A stretch of 34,255 bases of DNA from an uncultured Candidatus Saccharibacteria bacterium (GTDB taxonomy: Bacteria > Patescibacteriota > Saccharimonadia > Saccharimonadales > UBA4665), in assembly GCA_903839515.1 (NCBI GenBank), contig CAIMCP010000045.1, forward strand, positions 1 through 34,255. Direction: 5' to 3'. Position 1 is the first letter of the stretch; every line of letters begins with the position of its first letter. The position numbers and the translations under genes are program-made. A model generated the notes under the pieces. It saw only the letters and a list, made by a program, of their open reading frames with translations, did no database searches and was not told the DNA's origin. Below are positions 8,811 through 17,212 of the stretch, piece by piece.

Positions 8811-10103
8811 TTAGCTTAGCTTCCAGAGAACTTTTAGTTGATCCCTGAGTTGATTGGCTAGTTCTTCATTCACGTTCCCCAATATTCCAATACCCCAGAT
8901 CCTGTCCTCAAACATAGCTCTAGATACGGCGATTATAGTGTCCTTTTCTATTTGCTTAATACGATCTGGAACCTGATAATAATCTTCAATCACACCATCA
9001 AAAAAATATCTGTTACTGTATCCCGACATAATGCCACCAACTGTCTGAGCACTTCTCTGGAATCTTCCTAGAGAATATTGCTTTGCCTCAGCAACATCAT
9101 CATTAGCGAGTTCGCCATTAAAAACCTTAGTGAGTTCGCTAATAATTATGTCGAAAAGTGGCCTTATATTTTCTTCCATCACTTGAGACCCAAACCACCA
9201 GTTGGAGCTTTTTCTTGATTGACTATAGCCTGAATTCATTCCATAAACCAGACCTCTTTCGCGTGCAGTTCCAAGTATCTTGGAATATAAAGTTTCGGTT
9301 AGCATTGTATTGACGAGACCTAGCGCATCAGACTCTGGATCAGTTAATTTTTTCTTAGAAAAACTATCGATATAAAAGTAAACTGTATCTACGGTTGTAT
9401 TTTTTATAAATAAAGGGGTAGATAATTTTTTAGGAATCTCATTCGGGAGATTTGGCCTACCAGTTCCTTTTGGAAGATCTAAACTTTCTATCAAAGCTTT
9501 TATTATTTTCTGACGATGAGGGCTAATTTTACCTGCAATTACGAAACGAAGATTAGATAGGGTGTGAGTATTTCTGTAATGCTCCCATATATCTTCAAGC
9601 TTTACGTTTTTCATAAGCTTTAGTCTCTCTTGATCTGTTTTAGCTACATAGCCATATTTCTCTCTGAGAGCTAAGCTAAGGTGCCTAAAATGATTATTTG
9701 ACCTAGATGCCAACTCTTCCTTCACGTTTCCAGATTCAGCTATAAACTCGTCCTCAAGGAAAAGTGGCTTACTTATTGAAACTAAAAGCAGATGAAGTAT
9801 TCTTTCCCATTCAAAGTCAGCGCATTCAGCTTCATATGTTATGTCGTAAGCATTAGTAGAAGCATTATTGTATGCTCCATTTTTCTCAAATTCTGCCTGA
9901 AAAGCTCTGGCTTTTGGGATAAATTCATTCGCCCCCAAAAGGAGATGCTCCATAAGATGAGGAGTTTCCCATTTAGGCTCATCTACTAGATATTCACCTG
10001 CCCTGAAACTTAATTCAAACGTCATGACACTAGCGTCAGGAACATTTATTAAAAGCCCTTCTGCTCCACTGTCTAATTTTAGCTTGTTAACAACATGCTT
10101 CAT
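8811..10103 (-). CDS. M16-family zinc metallopeptidase
   Basis: 430 aa. The inverted zinc motif HxxEH is present as PHLMEH (H49, E52, H53), with the distal ligand about 76 residues on (E129/E130 in NVKEEL), matching pitrilysin-type spacing. The C-terminal half has the second M16 fold (GTARERGLVYGMNSGYSQ). No signal peptide or TM is apparent, so it is probably cytoplasmic. Substrate unknown; relatives degrade peptides such as cleaved signal or targeting sequences. It lies 3 bp downstream of secA, suggesting a link with secretion (inference). No Shine-Dalgarno was seen, so it probably depends on coupling to secA. Confidence 0.9.
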   Translation of the reverse strand: MKHVVNKLKLDSGAEGLLINVPDASVMTFELSFRAGEYLVDEPKWETPHLMEHLLLGANEFIPKARAFQAEFEKNGAYNNASTNAYDITYEAECADFEWERILHLLLVSISKPLFLEDEFIAESGNVKEELASRSNNHFRHLSLALREKYGYVAKTDQERLKLMKNVKLEDIWEHYRNTHTLSNLRFVIAGKISPHRQKIIKALIESLDLPKGTGRPNLPNEIPKKLSTPLFIKNTTVDTVYFYIDSFSKKKLTDPESDALGLVNTMLTETLYSKILGTARERGLVYGMNSGYSQSRKSSNWWFGSQVMEENIRPLFDIIISELTKVFNGELANDDVAEAKQYSLGRFQRSAQTVGGIMSGYSNRYFFDGVIEDYYQVPDRIKQIEKDTIIAVSRAMFEDRIWGIGILGNVNEELANQLRDQLKVLWKLS

Positions 10104-10106
10104 TGG

Positions 10107-12704
10107 TTATTTACGTTTTTTTCTAGCTTTTGTTTTTCGTTGTCTCTCAGCTTTATGCGCCTTCTTGCGTTGATCATTTATCTTCTTTTTCTTCTCAAGT
10201 TCGGTTTTCTTTGTCTCAAAATCTGTTTCACCAAAATATTCAGCAGTAGTAATTTTATCTGCATTCGAAACAGATTTTCTAGCAGCTCTAGTTAGATCAG
10301 TGTCAAGTGGTGTATCAGCGAGATTCGGCTCTGCATGGAATAGTGCAGTCACTATATCGTGCTGCAAAACAGATTGCATTGTTTCAAAAATTCTTTGAGA
10401 TTGGCGCCTATACTCAACAAGTGGATCTCTTTGACCGACACTCATCCAGTGGATTCCTTCTCTTAAATGATCCATATTCTCTAAGTGTTGCATCCATAAA
10501 TTATCAAGAATTTGTAGATAAATTTCTCTCTCAATTTTTCTCATATTATCTTTACCGAAAGATAATTCTCTCGATTCATAAATTTCTGTAGCTTCTGTCA
10601 AAAGCACTTTTTCAAACTTATCGTGAGGTGCAGCAAAAAGTCTTTCCATGGTTTCTGGAGAAAGCGGAATAACCTCATTAATTATTGATTTCAAATCATC
10701 GACTGACTTGACCTCAATATTTGCAAGAACTTTGATTTGATCATTGAGTATGATCTTAATTCTCTTGCTTATATCATCAGCAAGTAGAATCTCTCGCCTC
10801 ATTATATATACTGCTTTTCGATGTCGGTTCATGACATCATCATACTGAACTACATTTTTACGCTGATCAAAATGAAATCCCTCGACCTTTTTCTGGGCGC
10901 CTTCAAGACTTTTAGAAATTAATCTGTTTTCGATTGGAGTTTCGTCGTCAACTTTTAGTCTATCCATTAAACCAGATATTCTATCTCCGCCGAAAATCCT
11001 CATCAAGTCATCCTCTGTACTGACAAAGAATTGAGTTAATCCTGGGTCACCTTGACGACCTGACCTTCCTCGTAGCTGGTTATCAATTCTACGGCTTTCA
11101 TGTCTTTCAGATCCTAGTACGAATAAACCACCCAGTTCCTTAACTCCCTCACCAAGAACAATATCTGTTCCTCTACCGGCAATATTTGTGGCAAGCGTTA
11201 CGGCTTGTTTTTCACCAGCCTTTGATATGATTTGGGCTTCTTTTTCGTTATTTTTTGCATTTAAGATTTTATGAGGAACGCCGGCCTTCTTAAGAGCGGC
11301 ACTAAGCATTTCATTTTTCTCAATAGAGACGGTTCCAATCAATACTGGCTGGCCTTTTTCATAACAGACTCTTACTTCTTTTGCGATTGCATTGAATTTA
11401 CCTTTTTCGCTCTTGTAAATTCGATCTGGTCTATCGATACGATTGATTATTCGGTTAGAAGGAATCTCTACTACGTCTAGCTTGTATATTTGATGAAACT
11501 CCTCGCTTTCAGTCAAAGCGGTTCCTGTCATTCCCCCAAGCTTAGAATAAAGCCTAAAAAGATTCTGGAATGAAATTGAAGCGAGTGTCATGGATTCCTG
11601 TTGGACCTCAACATTCTCTTTGGCCTCAATTGCCTGATGAAGACCTTCGTTATATCTTCGCCCCTTCAAAAGTCTTCCAGTGAATTCATCGACTATTACA
11701 ATTTCGCCATCCTTAGATGCTACATAATCTTTATCTCTTTTGAATAATGCCTCTGCTTTAAGTGCTTGTTCAAGGTGATAAATTGATCTTATATTATCTG
11801 AGGCATATAAACTTTCAATTCCCAATATTTCTTGAACTTTTTCTACACCCTTATCGGTCAATATTACTGTTTTCCTTTTTTCGTCTGTCTCATAATCTTC
11901 GTCAAGTTTTAACTGTTTAGCTACTTTTGAAAACTGAGAATATGCGTTCGCACTAGTAACAGATGGAGCAGAGATAATAAGTGGAGTTCTTGCTTCGTCA
12001 ATCAAAATAGAGTCAACTTCATCAACAATTGCATAATGCAGATCCCTTTGTCTCAACTGGTCAATTTCTCTAACCATATTATCTCTAAGGTAATCAAAAC
12101 CAAATTCATTATTCGTACCGTAAGTTATATCTGCCTTATATGCATCTTGCCTAGATATTGGCTTTAGGTGCATAAATCTTTCATCCGTATGATCTTTGTT
12201 TATGTATTCTGGATCATATAGAAATGATTCATCTGGAATAATAACAGCTGTAGTCATACCTAAAAAGCTATATACTTGAGCCATCCAGCCAGAATCTCTT
12301 TGAGCAAGATAATCATTCACGGTTACCACATGAACGCCCTTACCGGTTAATGCATTAAGAAATACAGGTAAAGTAGCAACTAGCGTTTTGCCCTCACCTG
12401 TCTTCATCTCTGCCACATTACCTTCGTGGAGAACCATTCCACCAATTAATTGCACGTCGAAATGCCTCTGGCCTAGAGTTCTAGTAGCAGCTTCTTTAAC
12501 CAAAGCAAATGCATCAGGTAAAATATCGTCTAATGTCTCTTTGGATAGCCTCTTTTTTAATACATCCGACTGTTTTTTTAGCTGATCATCGGACATTTTG
12601 CCATATTTATCAGACAAAGAGTTAACTAATGTAACTTTTTTTCTTAGTCTTTTAATTGTCTTAACTTGAGGATCACCAAGGATTCTCTTAATAACTTTCT
12701 TCAC
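10107..12704 (-). CDS. secA: Preprotein translocase ATPase SecA
   Basis: 865 aa. Walker A region MKTGEGKT (100-107), VNDYLAQRD, the DEAD-type VDEVDSILIDEART, the helicase motif GRGTDIVLG and GRSGRQGDPG, and helical scaffold motifs (GIHWMSVGQRDPL) are present. It drives post-translational export through SecYEG. The usual C-terminal zinc-binding (SEC-C) tail is missing; instead the protein ends in a very basic tail (EKKKKINDQRKK... KARKKRK) that could bind phospholipid or ribosomes (inference). The start codon is GTG, supported by GGAG seven nt upstream. Confidence 0.97.
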   Translation of the reverse strand: MKKVIKRILGDPQVKTIKRLRKKVTLVNSLSDKYGKMSDDQLKKQSDVLKKRLSKETLDDILPDAFALVKEAATRTLGQRHFDVQLIGGMVLHEGNVAEMKTGEGKTLVATLPVFLNALTGKGVHVVTVNDYLAQRDSGWMAQVYSFLGMTTAVIIPDESFLYDPEYINKDHTDERFMHLKPISRQDAYKADITYGTNNEFGFDYLRDNMVREIDQLRQRDLHYAIVDEVDSILIDEARTPLIISAPSVTSANAYSQFSKVAKQLKLDEDYETDEKRKTVILTDKGVEKVQEILGIESLYASDNIRSIYHLEQALKAEALFKRDKDYVASKDGEIVIVDEFTGRLLKGRRYNEGLHQAIEAKENVEVQQESMTLASISFQNLFRLYSKLGGMTGTALTESEEFHQIYKLDVVEIPSNRIINRIDRPDRIYKSEKGKFNAIAKEVRVCYEKGQPVLIGTVSIEKNEMLSAALKKAGVPHKILNAKNNEKEAQIISKAGEKQAVTLATNIAGRGTDIVLGEGVKELGGLFVLGSERHESRRIDNQLRGRSGRQGDPGLTQFFVSTEDDLMRIFGGDRISGLMDRLKVDDETPIENRLISKSLEGAQKKVEGFHFDQRKNVVQYDDVMNRHRKAVYIMRREILLADDISKRIKIILNDQIKVLANIEVKSVDDLKSIINEVIPLSPETMERLFAAPHDKFEKVLLTEATEIYESRELSFGKDNMRKIEREIYLQILDNLWMQHLENMDHLREGIHWMSVGQRDPLVEYRRQSQRIFETMQSVLQHDIVTALFHAEPNLADTPLDTDLTRAARKSVSNADKITTAEYFGETDFETKKTELEKKKKINDQRKKAHKAERQRKTKARKKRK

Positions 12705-12788
12705 TGAATTACTCCACTAGAATTTTCTACTATAATATATTGTAACTTGTTATTTGATAAAATGCGACCCTGAAAATGGATCCAATAT

Positions 12789-13151
12789 TTAAATATTTTG
12801 TTTCTTTTTTAATAAATTTAAACTATGCCTAATTCTCGAAGTACTATGGAGTCCTTTGTACTTCATTATTTGATTTTTAAGCTTCGTTTCAACAATGTCA
12901 ATTGCGGCGTATATATTTAATGTAGTCTCGCTGGTCATTAAAACTTCTTTAGGTAAGGTCATTTTGACTTCGCAAGTCAATTTTCTTTTGTCCTTAGCCT
13001 TCGACTCTTTGAGCCACACTTCGGCATGCGCACTTTCCTTTACGTGCTTAGACATATACTTATCTAAACCGGCAATTTTCTTAATCACGTACTTTGTCAG
13101 ATCCTCATCTACATCTAGATGGACGCCATTTATTACAATATTTTCAATCAT
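12789..13151 (-). CDS. hpf: Short ribosome hibernation promoting factor (HPF/RaiA family)
   Basis: 120 aa, containing the single N-terminal HPF/YfiA domain: ITGVHLDVDEDL-like start, KKIAGLDKYM, AEVWLKESKAKD, and the NIYAAIDIVETKLKNQI helix. The C-terminal dimerisation domain of long HPF is absent, so it is a short form of the kind that promotes 100S formation or occupies the decoding centre. It overlaps the serS stop (ATGA-type junction) and has GGAGG sequences within the end of serS, so it is translated together with SerRS. Confidence 0.9.
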   Translation of the reverse strand: MIENIVINGVHLDVDEDLTKYVIKKIAGLDKYMSKHVKESAHAEVWLKESKAKDKRKLTCEVKMTLPKEVLMTSETTLNIYAAIDIVETKLKNQIMKYKGLHSTSRIRHSLNLLKKKQNI

Positions 13152-14446
13152 ATTTCCTCCATTCCTCCTAAATATTTTTTCAAAACTGCCGGAATCCTAA
13201 TATGCCCGTCTTCTGTCTGATAGTTTTCCATGATAGCAGCTAAAATTCTAGAAAATGCAAAAACCGTTGCGTCATTATTGTGCACAAATCCAATCGAATT
13301 ATCGGTTTTCCTAAAACGTGTTTTTAGAGATCTAGCCTGAAAATCTGTCATATAATCCGCGCTATGTGTTTCTCTGTATTTATTCTGTCCAGGAAACCAC
13401 ACTTCAATATCCATACCTTTAGCATTGGGCTTACCTATATCTGCGGTACATTTCTCAAGTAACTGATAAGGAAGATTTAGTTGGCTCACAAAATACTCTT
13501 CGATAGCTACTAACAGTTTATGTTCTTCAATTCCTGTTTCTGGGGTTGAAAATACTTCCATTTCCAATTTGTCGAACTGATGGAGTCTAATTATTCCTTC
13601 AGTATCCTTACCATAACTTCCCGCTTCTCTCCTGTATGAGGTCGCGTATCCCAAATATCTAATCGGTAAATCCTGCTCAGACACTATTTCAGATTGATAC
13701 ATATTACATAAGCTATGTTCGGCGCTCGCATTCATCCACAATTCGTCATCAGCTAGCTTATATGTATCGTCTTCAGCATCTAATCTTGTAGTAGCCATAT
13801 AGCTACTAGTATTAACTAGACCAGGAGGTAGTATCGGAACAAATGGTCTAGATGAAATGTTTAGATTGTTATCCTTAACTATACTATCTATAAAGTCTTC
13901 ATCCGATAACTTTTCCATGACCCAATTAATCATTGCAAACTGAAGCCTCACAAGTCCACCTTTAAGATATACAAAACGGCTACCGGCAATTTTTGCTGCC
14001 CTGGTTTTGTCAAAAAGACTATTGTCGTCATTTAATTCCCAATGATTTTTCGCATTGAATTTGAACTTCTGTGGCTCTCCGACTTTCTTGACTACTACAT
14101 TTTCATCCTCACTTGTGCCTACCGGAACTATATCTAAGGGCATATTTGGAACAAGTTTTAGAGTCTTATTATATTTTTGCTTTAAATCATTAATTTTTTT
14201 TTCGAGCTCTGATGCTTTGTTTTTTAATTCCTTTCCCTTTTCAATATCATCCTGAGAAGGTTTACTGCTAGAAAATTGTGCAGATAGTTTATTTCTCTGA
14301 TTTAATATATCTTCAAGAATCGGTATATTTCTTTTTAATTCATTGTCTAGATTAATTAATTCGTCTAAATTGACTGGATAGCCTTTTTGACGAGCTTTCT
14401 CTTCAACAAGATCTTTATTATTTCTTATAAATTGAATATCTAACAT
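13148..14446 (-). CDS. serS: Seryl-tRNA synthetase
   Basis: 432 aa class II synthetase. The N-terminal long coiled-coil tRNA-binding arm covers about 25-110. The catalytic core includes motif 2 TSYRREAGSYGKD, the substrate segment MDIEVWFPGQNKYRETHS and motif 3 ending GHIRIPAVLKKYLGG. It charges tRNA-Ser (and tRNA-Sec where present). hpf follows with overlapping codons. A TATAAT box ends 11 nt before the ATG, implying a very short leader; no Shine-Dalgarno is present. Confidence 0.97.
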   Translation of the reverse strand: MLDIQFIRNNKDLVEEKARQKGYPVNLDELINLDNELKRNIPILEDILNQRNKLSAQFSSSKPSQDDIEKGKELKNKASELEKKINDLKQKYNKTLKLVPNMPLDIVPVGTSEDENVVVKKVGEPQKFKFNAKNHWELNDDNSLFDKTRAAKIAGSRFVYLKGGLVRLQFAMINWVMEKLSDEDFIDSIVKDNNLNISSRPFVPILPPGLVNTSSYMATTRLDAEDDTYKLADDELWMNASAEHSLCNMYQSEIVSEQDLPIRYLGYATSYRREAGSYGKDTEGIIRLHQFDKLEMEVFSTPETGIEEHKLLVAIEEYFVSQLNLPYQLLEKCTADIGKPNAKGMDIEVWFPGQNKYRETHSADYMTDFQARSLKTRFRKTDNSIGFVHNNDATVFAFSRILAAIMENYQTEDGHIRIPAVLKKYLGGMEEI

Positions 14447-14457
14447 GATTTATACTA

Positions 14458-14463
14458 ATTATA
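14458..14463 (-). promoter_or_regulatory. -10 box of serS
   Basis: TATAAT on the minus strand ending 11 nt before the serS ATG, in the 17-bp gap after the nuclease gene. Predicted leader about 5 nt. Confidence 0.45.
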
Positions 14464-15246
14464 CTATTTAATCTGTTTATTTTTAATTAAATATTTCAAT
14501 GTGAGATCGGTTCTAGATTTTGCATAAGCACAGTACTGACATTCATCACCAGTTTTTGGCATTTCTTCTAATTCCAAACAAGCTTTTAATTTTTTTATTG
14601 TAGGATTTATCCACTTATCGTCACCAACATATTCTATAACTTTAGTTCTGAATTCTACCTTATCGTAAAATCCATCAAGATCTAAACGTCCATTGGTATA
14701 GACAAAGTAACCTTTGTCGCTTACCTTAAAGCCATTTTTTCTAAGTAGCCACTGATACACTTCCATTTGGCGTTTATAAGATATTTGCCAAGGCGCATCT
14801 AAAGAAACTTCGCTTTTTTTTGCAGTCGCTTTATAGTCAACTACAATCAATTCACCTTTTTTATTTACCCAAATATCATCAACGGCACCAAAAATTAATA
14901 GATTTGTTGTTTTATCCAGATATTGAACACCATAAAAATTTTCACGCCAATTATCTAGCTCATCATGCTCGTAAGGGATAGCATCGATTTTATATTCAAT
15001 CATTAAGGGATGTGGTTCTTTGCTCTTTCTGTAGATATCGAATTCTTTTTTATAAAGCTCATCAACGGCTTTATTTATCTGAAATGGTGGAGTATCCGGT
15101 TTTGTAATTTTAAGTCTTCTATCAAGCCAGAAACATCTTGGACAATTAATAAAATCTTCAATCTTTGATCTACTGACTTTAAAAGCCTCTTTTTGTCCTG
15201 GTTTGTATGGGATAGTTCTGTATCTGCTGTAAGACGTGAATGCCAT
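14464..15246 (-). CDS. RecB/Cas4-like PD-(D/E)XK nuclease with a possible Fe-S cluster
   Basis: 260 aa. Nuclease core: D123/D124 in GAVDDIW, D137-Y-K139 in VVDYKA, and Q160/Y164 in RQMEVYQW, matching motifs II, III and QxxxY of the RecB-nuclease/PDDEXK_1 group. Five cysteines are placed as in Cas4/AddB iron-sulfur nucleases: C35 and C38 (NCPRC) near the N-terminus, C223, C236 and C239 (CQYC) at the C-terminus. It probably acts on single-stranded DNA ends in repair. No cas gene or repeat array is nearby, so a Cas4 role is not supported. It has its own extended -10 box 7 nt before the ATG. Confidence 0.82.
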   Translation of the reverse strand: MAFTSYSRYRTIPYKPGQKEAFKVSRSKIEDFINCPRCFWLDRRLKITKPDTPPFQINKAVDELYKKEFDIYRKSKEPHPLMIEYKIDAIPYEHDELDNWRENFYGVQYLDKTTNLLIFGAVDDIWVNKKGELIVVDYKATAKKSEVSLDAPWQISYKRQMEVYQWLLRKNGFKVSDKGYFVYTNGRLDLDGFYDKVEFRTKVIEYVGDDKWINPTIKKLKACLELEEMPKTGDECQYCAYAKSRTDLTLKYLIKNKQIK

Positions 15247-15253
15247 TGGGCTA

Positions 15254-15262
15254 ATTATAACA
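15254..15262 (-). promoter_or_regulatory. Extended -10 promoter of the PD-(D/E)XK nuclease gene
   Basis: TGTTATAAT on the minus strand, the box ending 7 nt before the ATG, so transcription would start at about the start codon (leaderless). Confidence 0.5.
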
Positions 15263-15264
15263 GA

Positions 15265-15885
15265 TTAGGCTAGAATAATTTTTAATATATCCTGGCTATT
15301 ATCAACCAGAAAGTCTGGATTATGCTTTGACAGTATTTTTTTTCCATTAAAACCATAACTAACTGCTATTACTTTAATGCCTGCTTTTTGAGCGGCCTTA
15401 ATGTCCCTTACCTCATCGCCAATATAGTAAGTGTCTTCTGCATTCAAATTGTTTGTAGATATAATTTTTGAGATTACTTTTGCCTTACTTAGTAATCCTA
15501 CATTGCCATATATTCTCGTAAAGTTATCTCTGAGATGATGAATTTTAAGATATTTCTTGATATTAGAAGGACTATTGCTGCTCGCAATAAATAAATTAGT
15601 ATCACTTTTTTTTAATTCTATAATAGTCTTATCAATGCCTGGGATCATCTTTATTTGTCCGAGTTTTTTATTCATCTCAAGTTTTCCTCTAACAATTAAA
15701 AGAGGTAGTTTCCATGGCCTAACCCTAAGTTCCTCTGCAACCTTTATTAGACTCTCTTCTCTTAATTTATTTCTTTCCAATTGATTGAAGTGCGGTGTTT
15801 TTGGATACCATCGCTCATACATCTCAATTATAAAATCAAGACTATCTACTATTGTCCCATCAAAATCAAAAATCACATTTTTCAT
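15265..15885 (-). CDS. HAD-superfamily hydrolase, phosphoglycolate phosphatase-like
   Basis: 206 aa with the start chosen here. Motif I DFDGT (nucleophile D7, D9), motif II Ser in FIASSNS, a motif III Lys in SKAKVISK, and motif IV YIGDEVRD (D157, D161) are intact, with a helical cap between I and II. The ORF track start at 15927 overlaps the heliorhodopsin; the ATG at 15885 fits better because AAGGA lies 5 nt upstream and the protein then begins directly with MKNVIFDFDGT. It sits 8 bp after the heliorhodopsin stop, with its ribosome binding site over that stop, so the two are almost surely cotranscribed. Substrate unknown. Confidence 0.88.
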   Translation of the reverse strand: MKNVIFDFDGTIVDSLDFIIEMYERWYPKTPHFNQLERNKLREESLIKVAEELRVRPWKLPLLIVRGKLEMNKKLGQIKMIPGIDKTIIELKKSDTNLFIASSNSPSNIKKYLKIHHLRDNFTRIYGNVGLLSKAKVISKIISTNNLNAEDTYYIGDEVRDIKAAQKAGIKVIAVSYGFNGKKILSKHNPDFLVDNSQDILKIILA

Positions 15886-15893
15886 TAATATCC

Positions 15894-16697
15894 TTAAGGG
15901 CGAAGAATGCCGAAGAATACTTGCCAAGCCAGTAAGGTTTTAGCGACTAGGCTCAATATCATATATATCTTTTCACCGAATAAATAGTTTTTCCAGTTTC
16001 CGATTTTCTTATACTGCAGGTACATATTTATGGCGAAGCAATTAAAGCTTACAAATATTGTTACGTAAATGAAGTACACGAAAGTTGGTATTCCACCACC
16101 GCCCCATACTTCGACTCCTACGGTATATATCAAAAAAACTACCCATGGAATAATGCCTGCTATACAGCCTATGACATAACTAATCCAACTTGTTTTCTTG
16201 GTAGTCTGATTATGAATCTCCATAACTAGTCCAAGTAGGTTCATGACAAGTATTAGTGTGAATATCATAATTAGGCTAGACAAGTCGGTAACACCCGTTA
16301 GGAAACTAACCGCAATCATCATTGTGCTGGCGCTAAATGAATACTCAAACCATCTAAATTTGTTAATCCCAATCTTTAAATCTGATTCATATTTTTGCCT
16401 ATATCGTGTAGAGACTATAAGATGGGCGATCGCAGACATGAAGAAAAATGCTGCTATTACGTAGGCCATTCTAACATCGAATAAATGTCTCTGGGCAGTG
16501 ACTAAAACTGGATGACTTGACGTAGATAGAATTGGATTCATGGTCAAAAAGTTTGTAGTTACAGGAAAAGCCCTGCTCTGACTTAAGACTAATATCAATA
16601 TTCCAAATAATGCATGAATACCAGCAAGGCTTTTATTCCATTTATTTAGCTCAGGATATGTTACTTCTTTTCCAAAAATTTTATTTATTATCTTCAT
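15894..16697 (-). CDS. Heliorhodopsin (retinal-binding photoreceptor)
   Basis: 267 aa, seven hydrophobic helices (about 22-40, 74-97, 117-137, 140-160, 172-193, 204-227, 241-262). TM7 carries the retinal Schiff-base lysine K253 in SLVAKTLLAWQ; TM3 carries the counterion E118 in FRWFEYSFSAS. H28 (TM1) and H92 (TM2, IAHLIVS) match the two buried histidines of the family, and GCIAGIIPW, FVYFIY and YLQYKKIGNWKNYL are heliorhodopsin hallmarks. These fit heliorhodopsin 48C12 rather than type 1 pump rhodopsins. The family has an inverted topology and is thought to be sensory rather than a pump. Neighbours are msrA (27 bp upstream) and a HAD phosphatase (8 bp downstream). No retinal synthesis gene is in the window, so retinal may come from elsewhere. 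Confidence 0.96.
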   Translation of the reverse strand: MKIINKIFGKEVTYPELNKWNKSLAGIHALFGILILVLSQSRAFPVTTNFLTMNPILSTSSHPVLVTAQRHLFDVRMAYVIAAFFFMSAIAHLIVSTRYRQKYESDLKIGINKFRWFEYSFSASTMMIAVSFLTGVTDLSSLIMIFTLILVMNLLGLVMEIHNQTTKKTSWISYVIGCIAGIIPWVVFLIYTVGVEVWGGGGIPTFVYFIYVTIFVSFNCFAINMYLQYKKIGNWKNYLFGEKIYMILSLVAKTLLAWQVFFGILRP

Positions 16698-16704
16698 TGA
16701 TACT

Positions 16705-16732
16705 ATTATAGCAACTAACTCTATCTAAGCAA
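16705..16732 (-). promoter_or_regulatory. Probable heliorhodopsin promoter (leaderless)
   Basis: Minus-strand extended -10 TGCTATAAT (box 16710-16705) ends 7 nt before the ATG, so the mRNA would begin at about the start codon. A -35 candidate TTGCTT (16732-16727) overlaps the msrA stop codon with a 16-nt spacer. No Shine-Dalgarno precedes the gene. Confidence 0.55.
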
Positions 16733-17207
16733 CAGGACCGTAGGGAATGTGGCACATTCCTCTGCCAGTTCTTTCTGAATACTTTTGATGATATTCCTCG
16801 GCTTCATAAAAGTCTGAGGCTCTCTCAATCTGAGTTACTATTGGATTCTTCAGTTTTTTCTGACATTCCAAAGCTACTTTATCGGCAATACTTTTTTGAT
16901 CGTCAGTGATGTAAAAAATAACGGATCTATAATTATCCCCAATATCTGGTCCTTGTCTATTGAGTTGAGTTGGATCATGCATTCTAAAAAACTGCTTTAA
17001 AATAGTTTCAGTACTAACTTTATTGCCATCATATTCAACTTCAACAACTTCAGCATGACCAGTGTTGTGAGAACACACTTCTTCGTATGTCGGATTCTTT
17101 ACATGACCACCGCTATAGCCAACTCTTGTATTTACGACACCGGGAATTTGATCAAAGTAGAATTGAACCCCCCAAAAACATCCAGCCCCGAGAATTATTT
17201 TTTCCAT
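16725..17207 (-). CDS. msrA: Peptide methionine sulfoxide reductase A
   Basis: 160 aa. Catalytic C10 lies in the GAGCFWG motif; GYSGGHVKNPTYEEVC, GHAEVVEVEYD, DPTQLNRQGPDIGDNYRS and EEYHQKY are standard MsrA segments. C152 near the C-terminus (GMCHIPYG) could be the resolving cysteine. It reduces methionine-S-sulfoxide in proteins. The track start is a GTG at 17216 overlapping the lysS stop, but AGGAGG (17223-17218) is only 1 nt from it; the ATG at 17207 is 10 nt away and is the likely start. It is therefore coupled to lysS and lies just upstream of the heliorhodopsin. MsrB is not in the window. Confidence 0.95.
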   Translation of the reverse strand: MEKIILGAGCFWGVQFYFDQIPGVVNTRVGYSGGHVKNPTYEEVCSHNTGHAEVVEVEYDGNKVSTETILKQFFRMHDPTQLNRQGPDIGDNYRSVIFYITDDQKSIADKVALECQKKLKNPIVTQIERASDFYEAEEYHQKYSERTGRGMCHIPYGPVA

Positions 17208-17212
17208 TAAAA

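Noticed and set aside
9792-9989. Small antisense ORFs such as 9792-9989, 5282-5509, 12895-13200 and 19354-19566
   Set aside because: They mirror conserved genes on the other strand and show no recognisable domain or ribosome binding site.
14464-15246. Cas4 of a CRISPR-Cas system
   Set aside because: No cas1/cas2 or repeat-spacer array in the window.
15886-15927. N-terminal extension of the HAD hydrolase (MASILRHSSPLRIL)
   Set aside because: It is out-of-frame heliorhodopsin sequence; AAGGA 5 nt before ATG 15885 marks the real start.
15894-16697. Type 1 proton-pumping rhodopsin
   Set aside because: The TM3 motif is RWFEYS and TM7 SLVAK as in heliorhodopsins; the DTE/DTD-type pump motif was not found.
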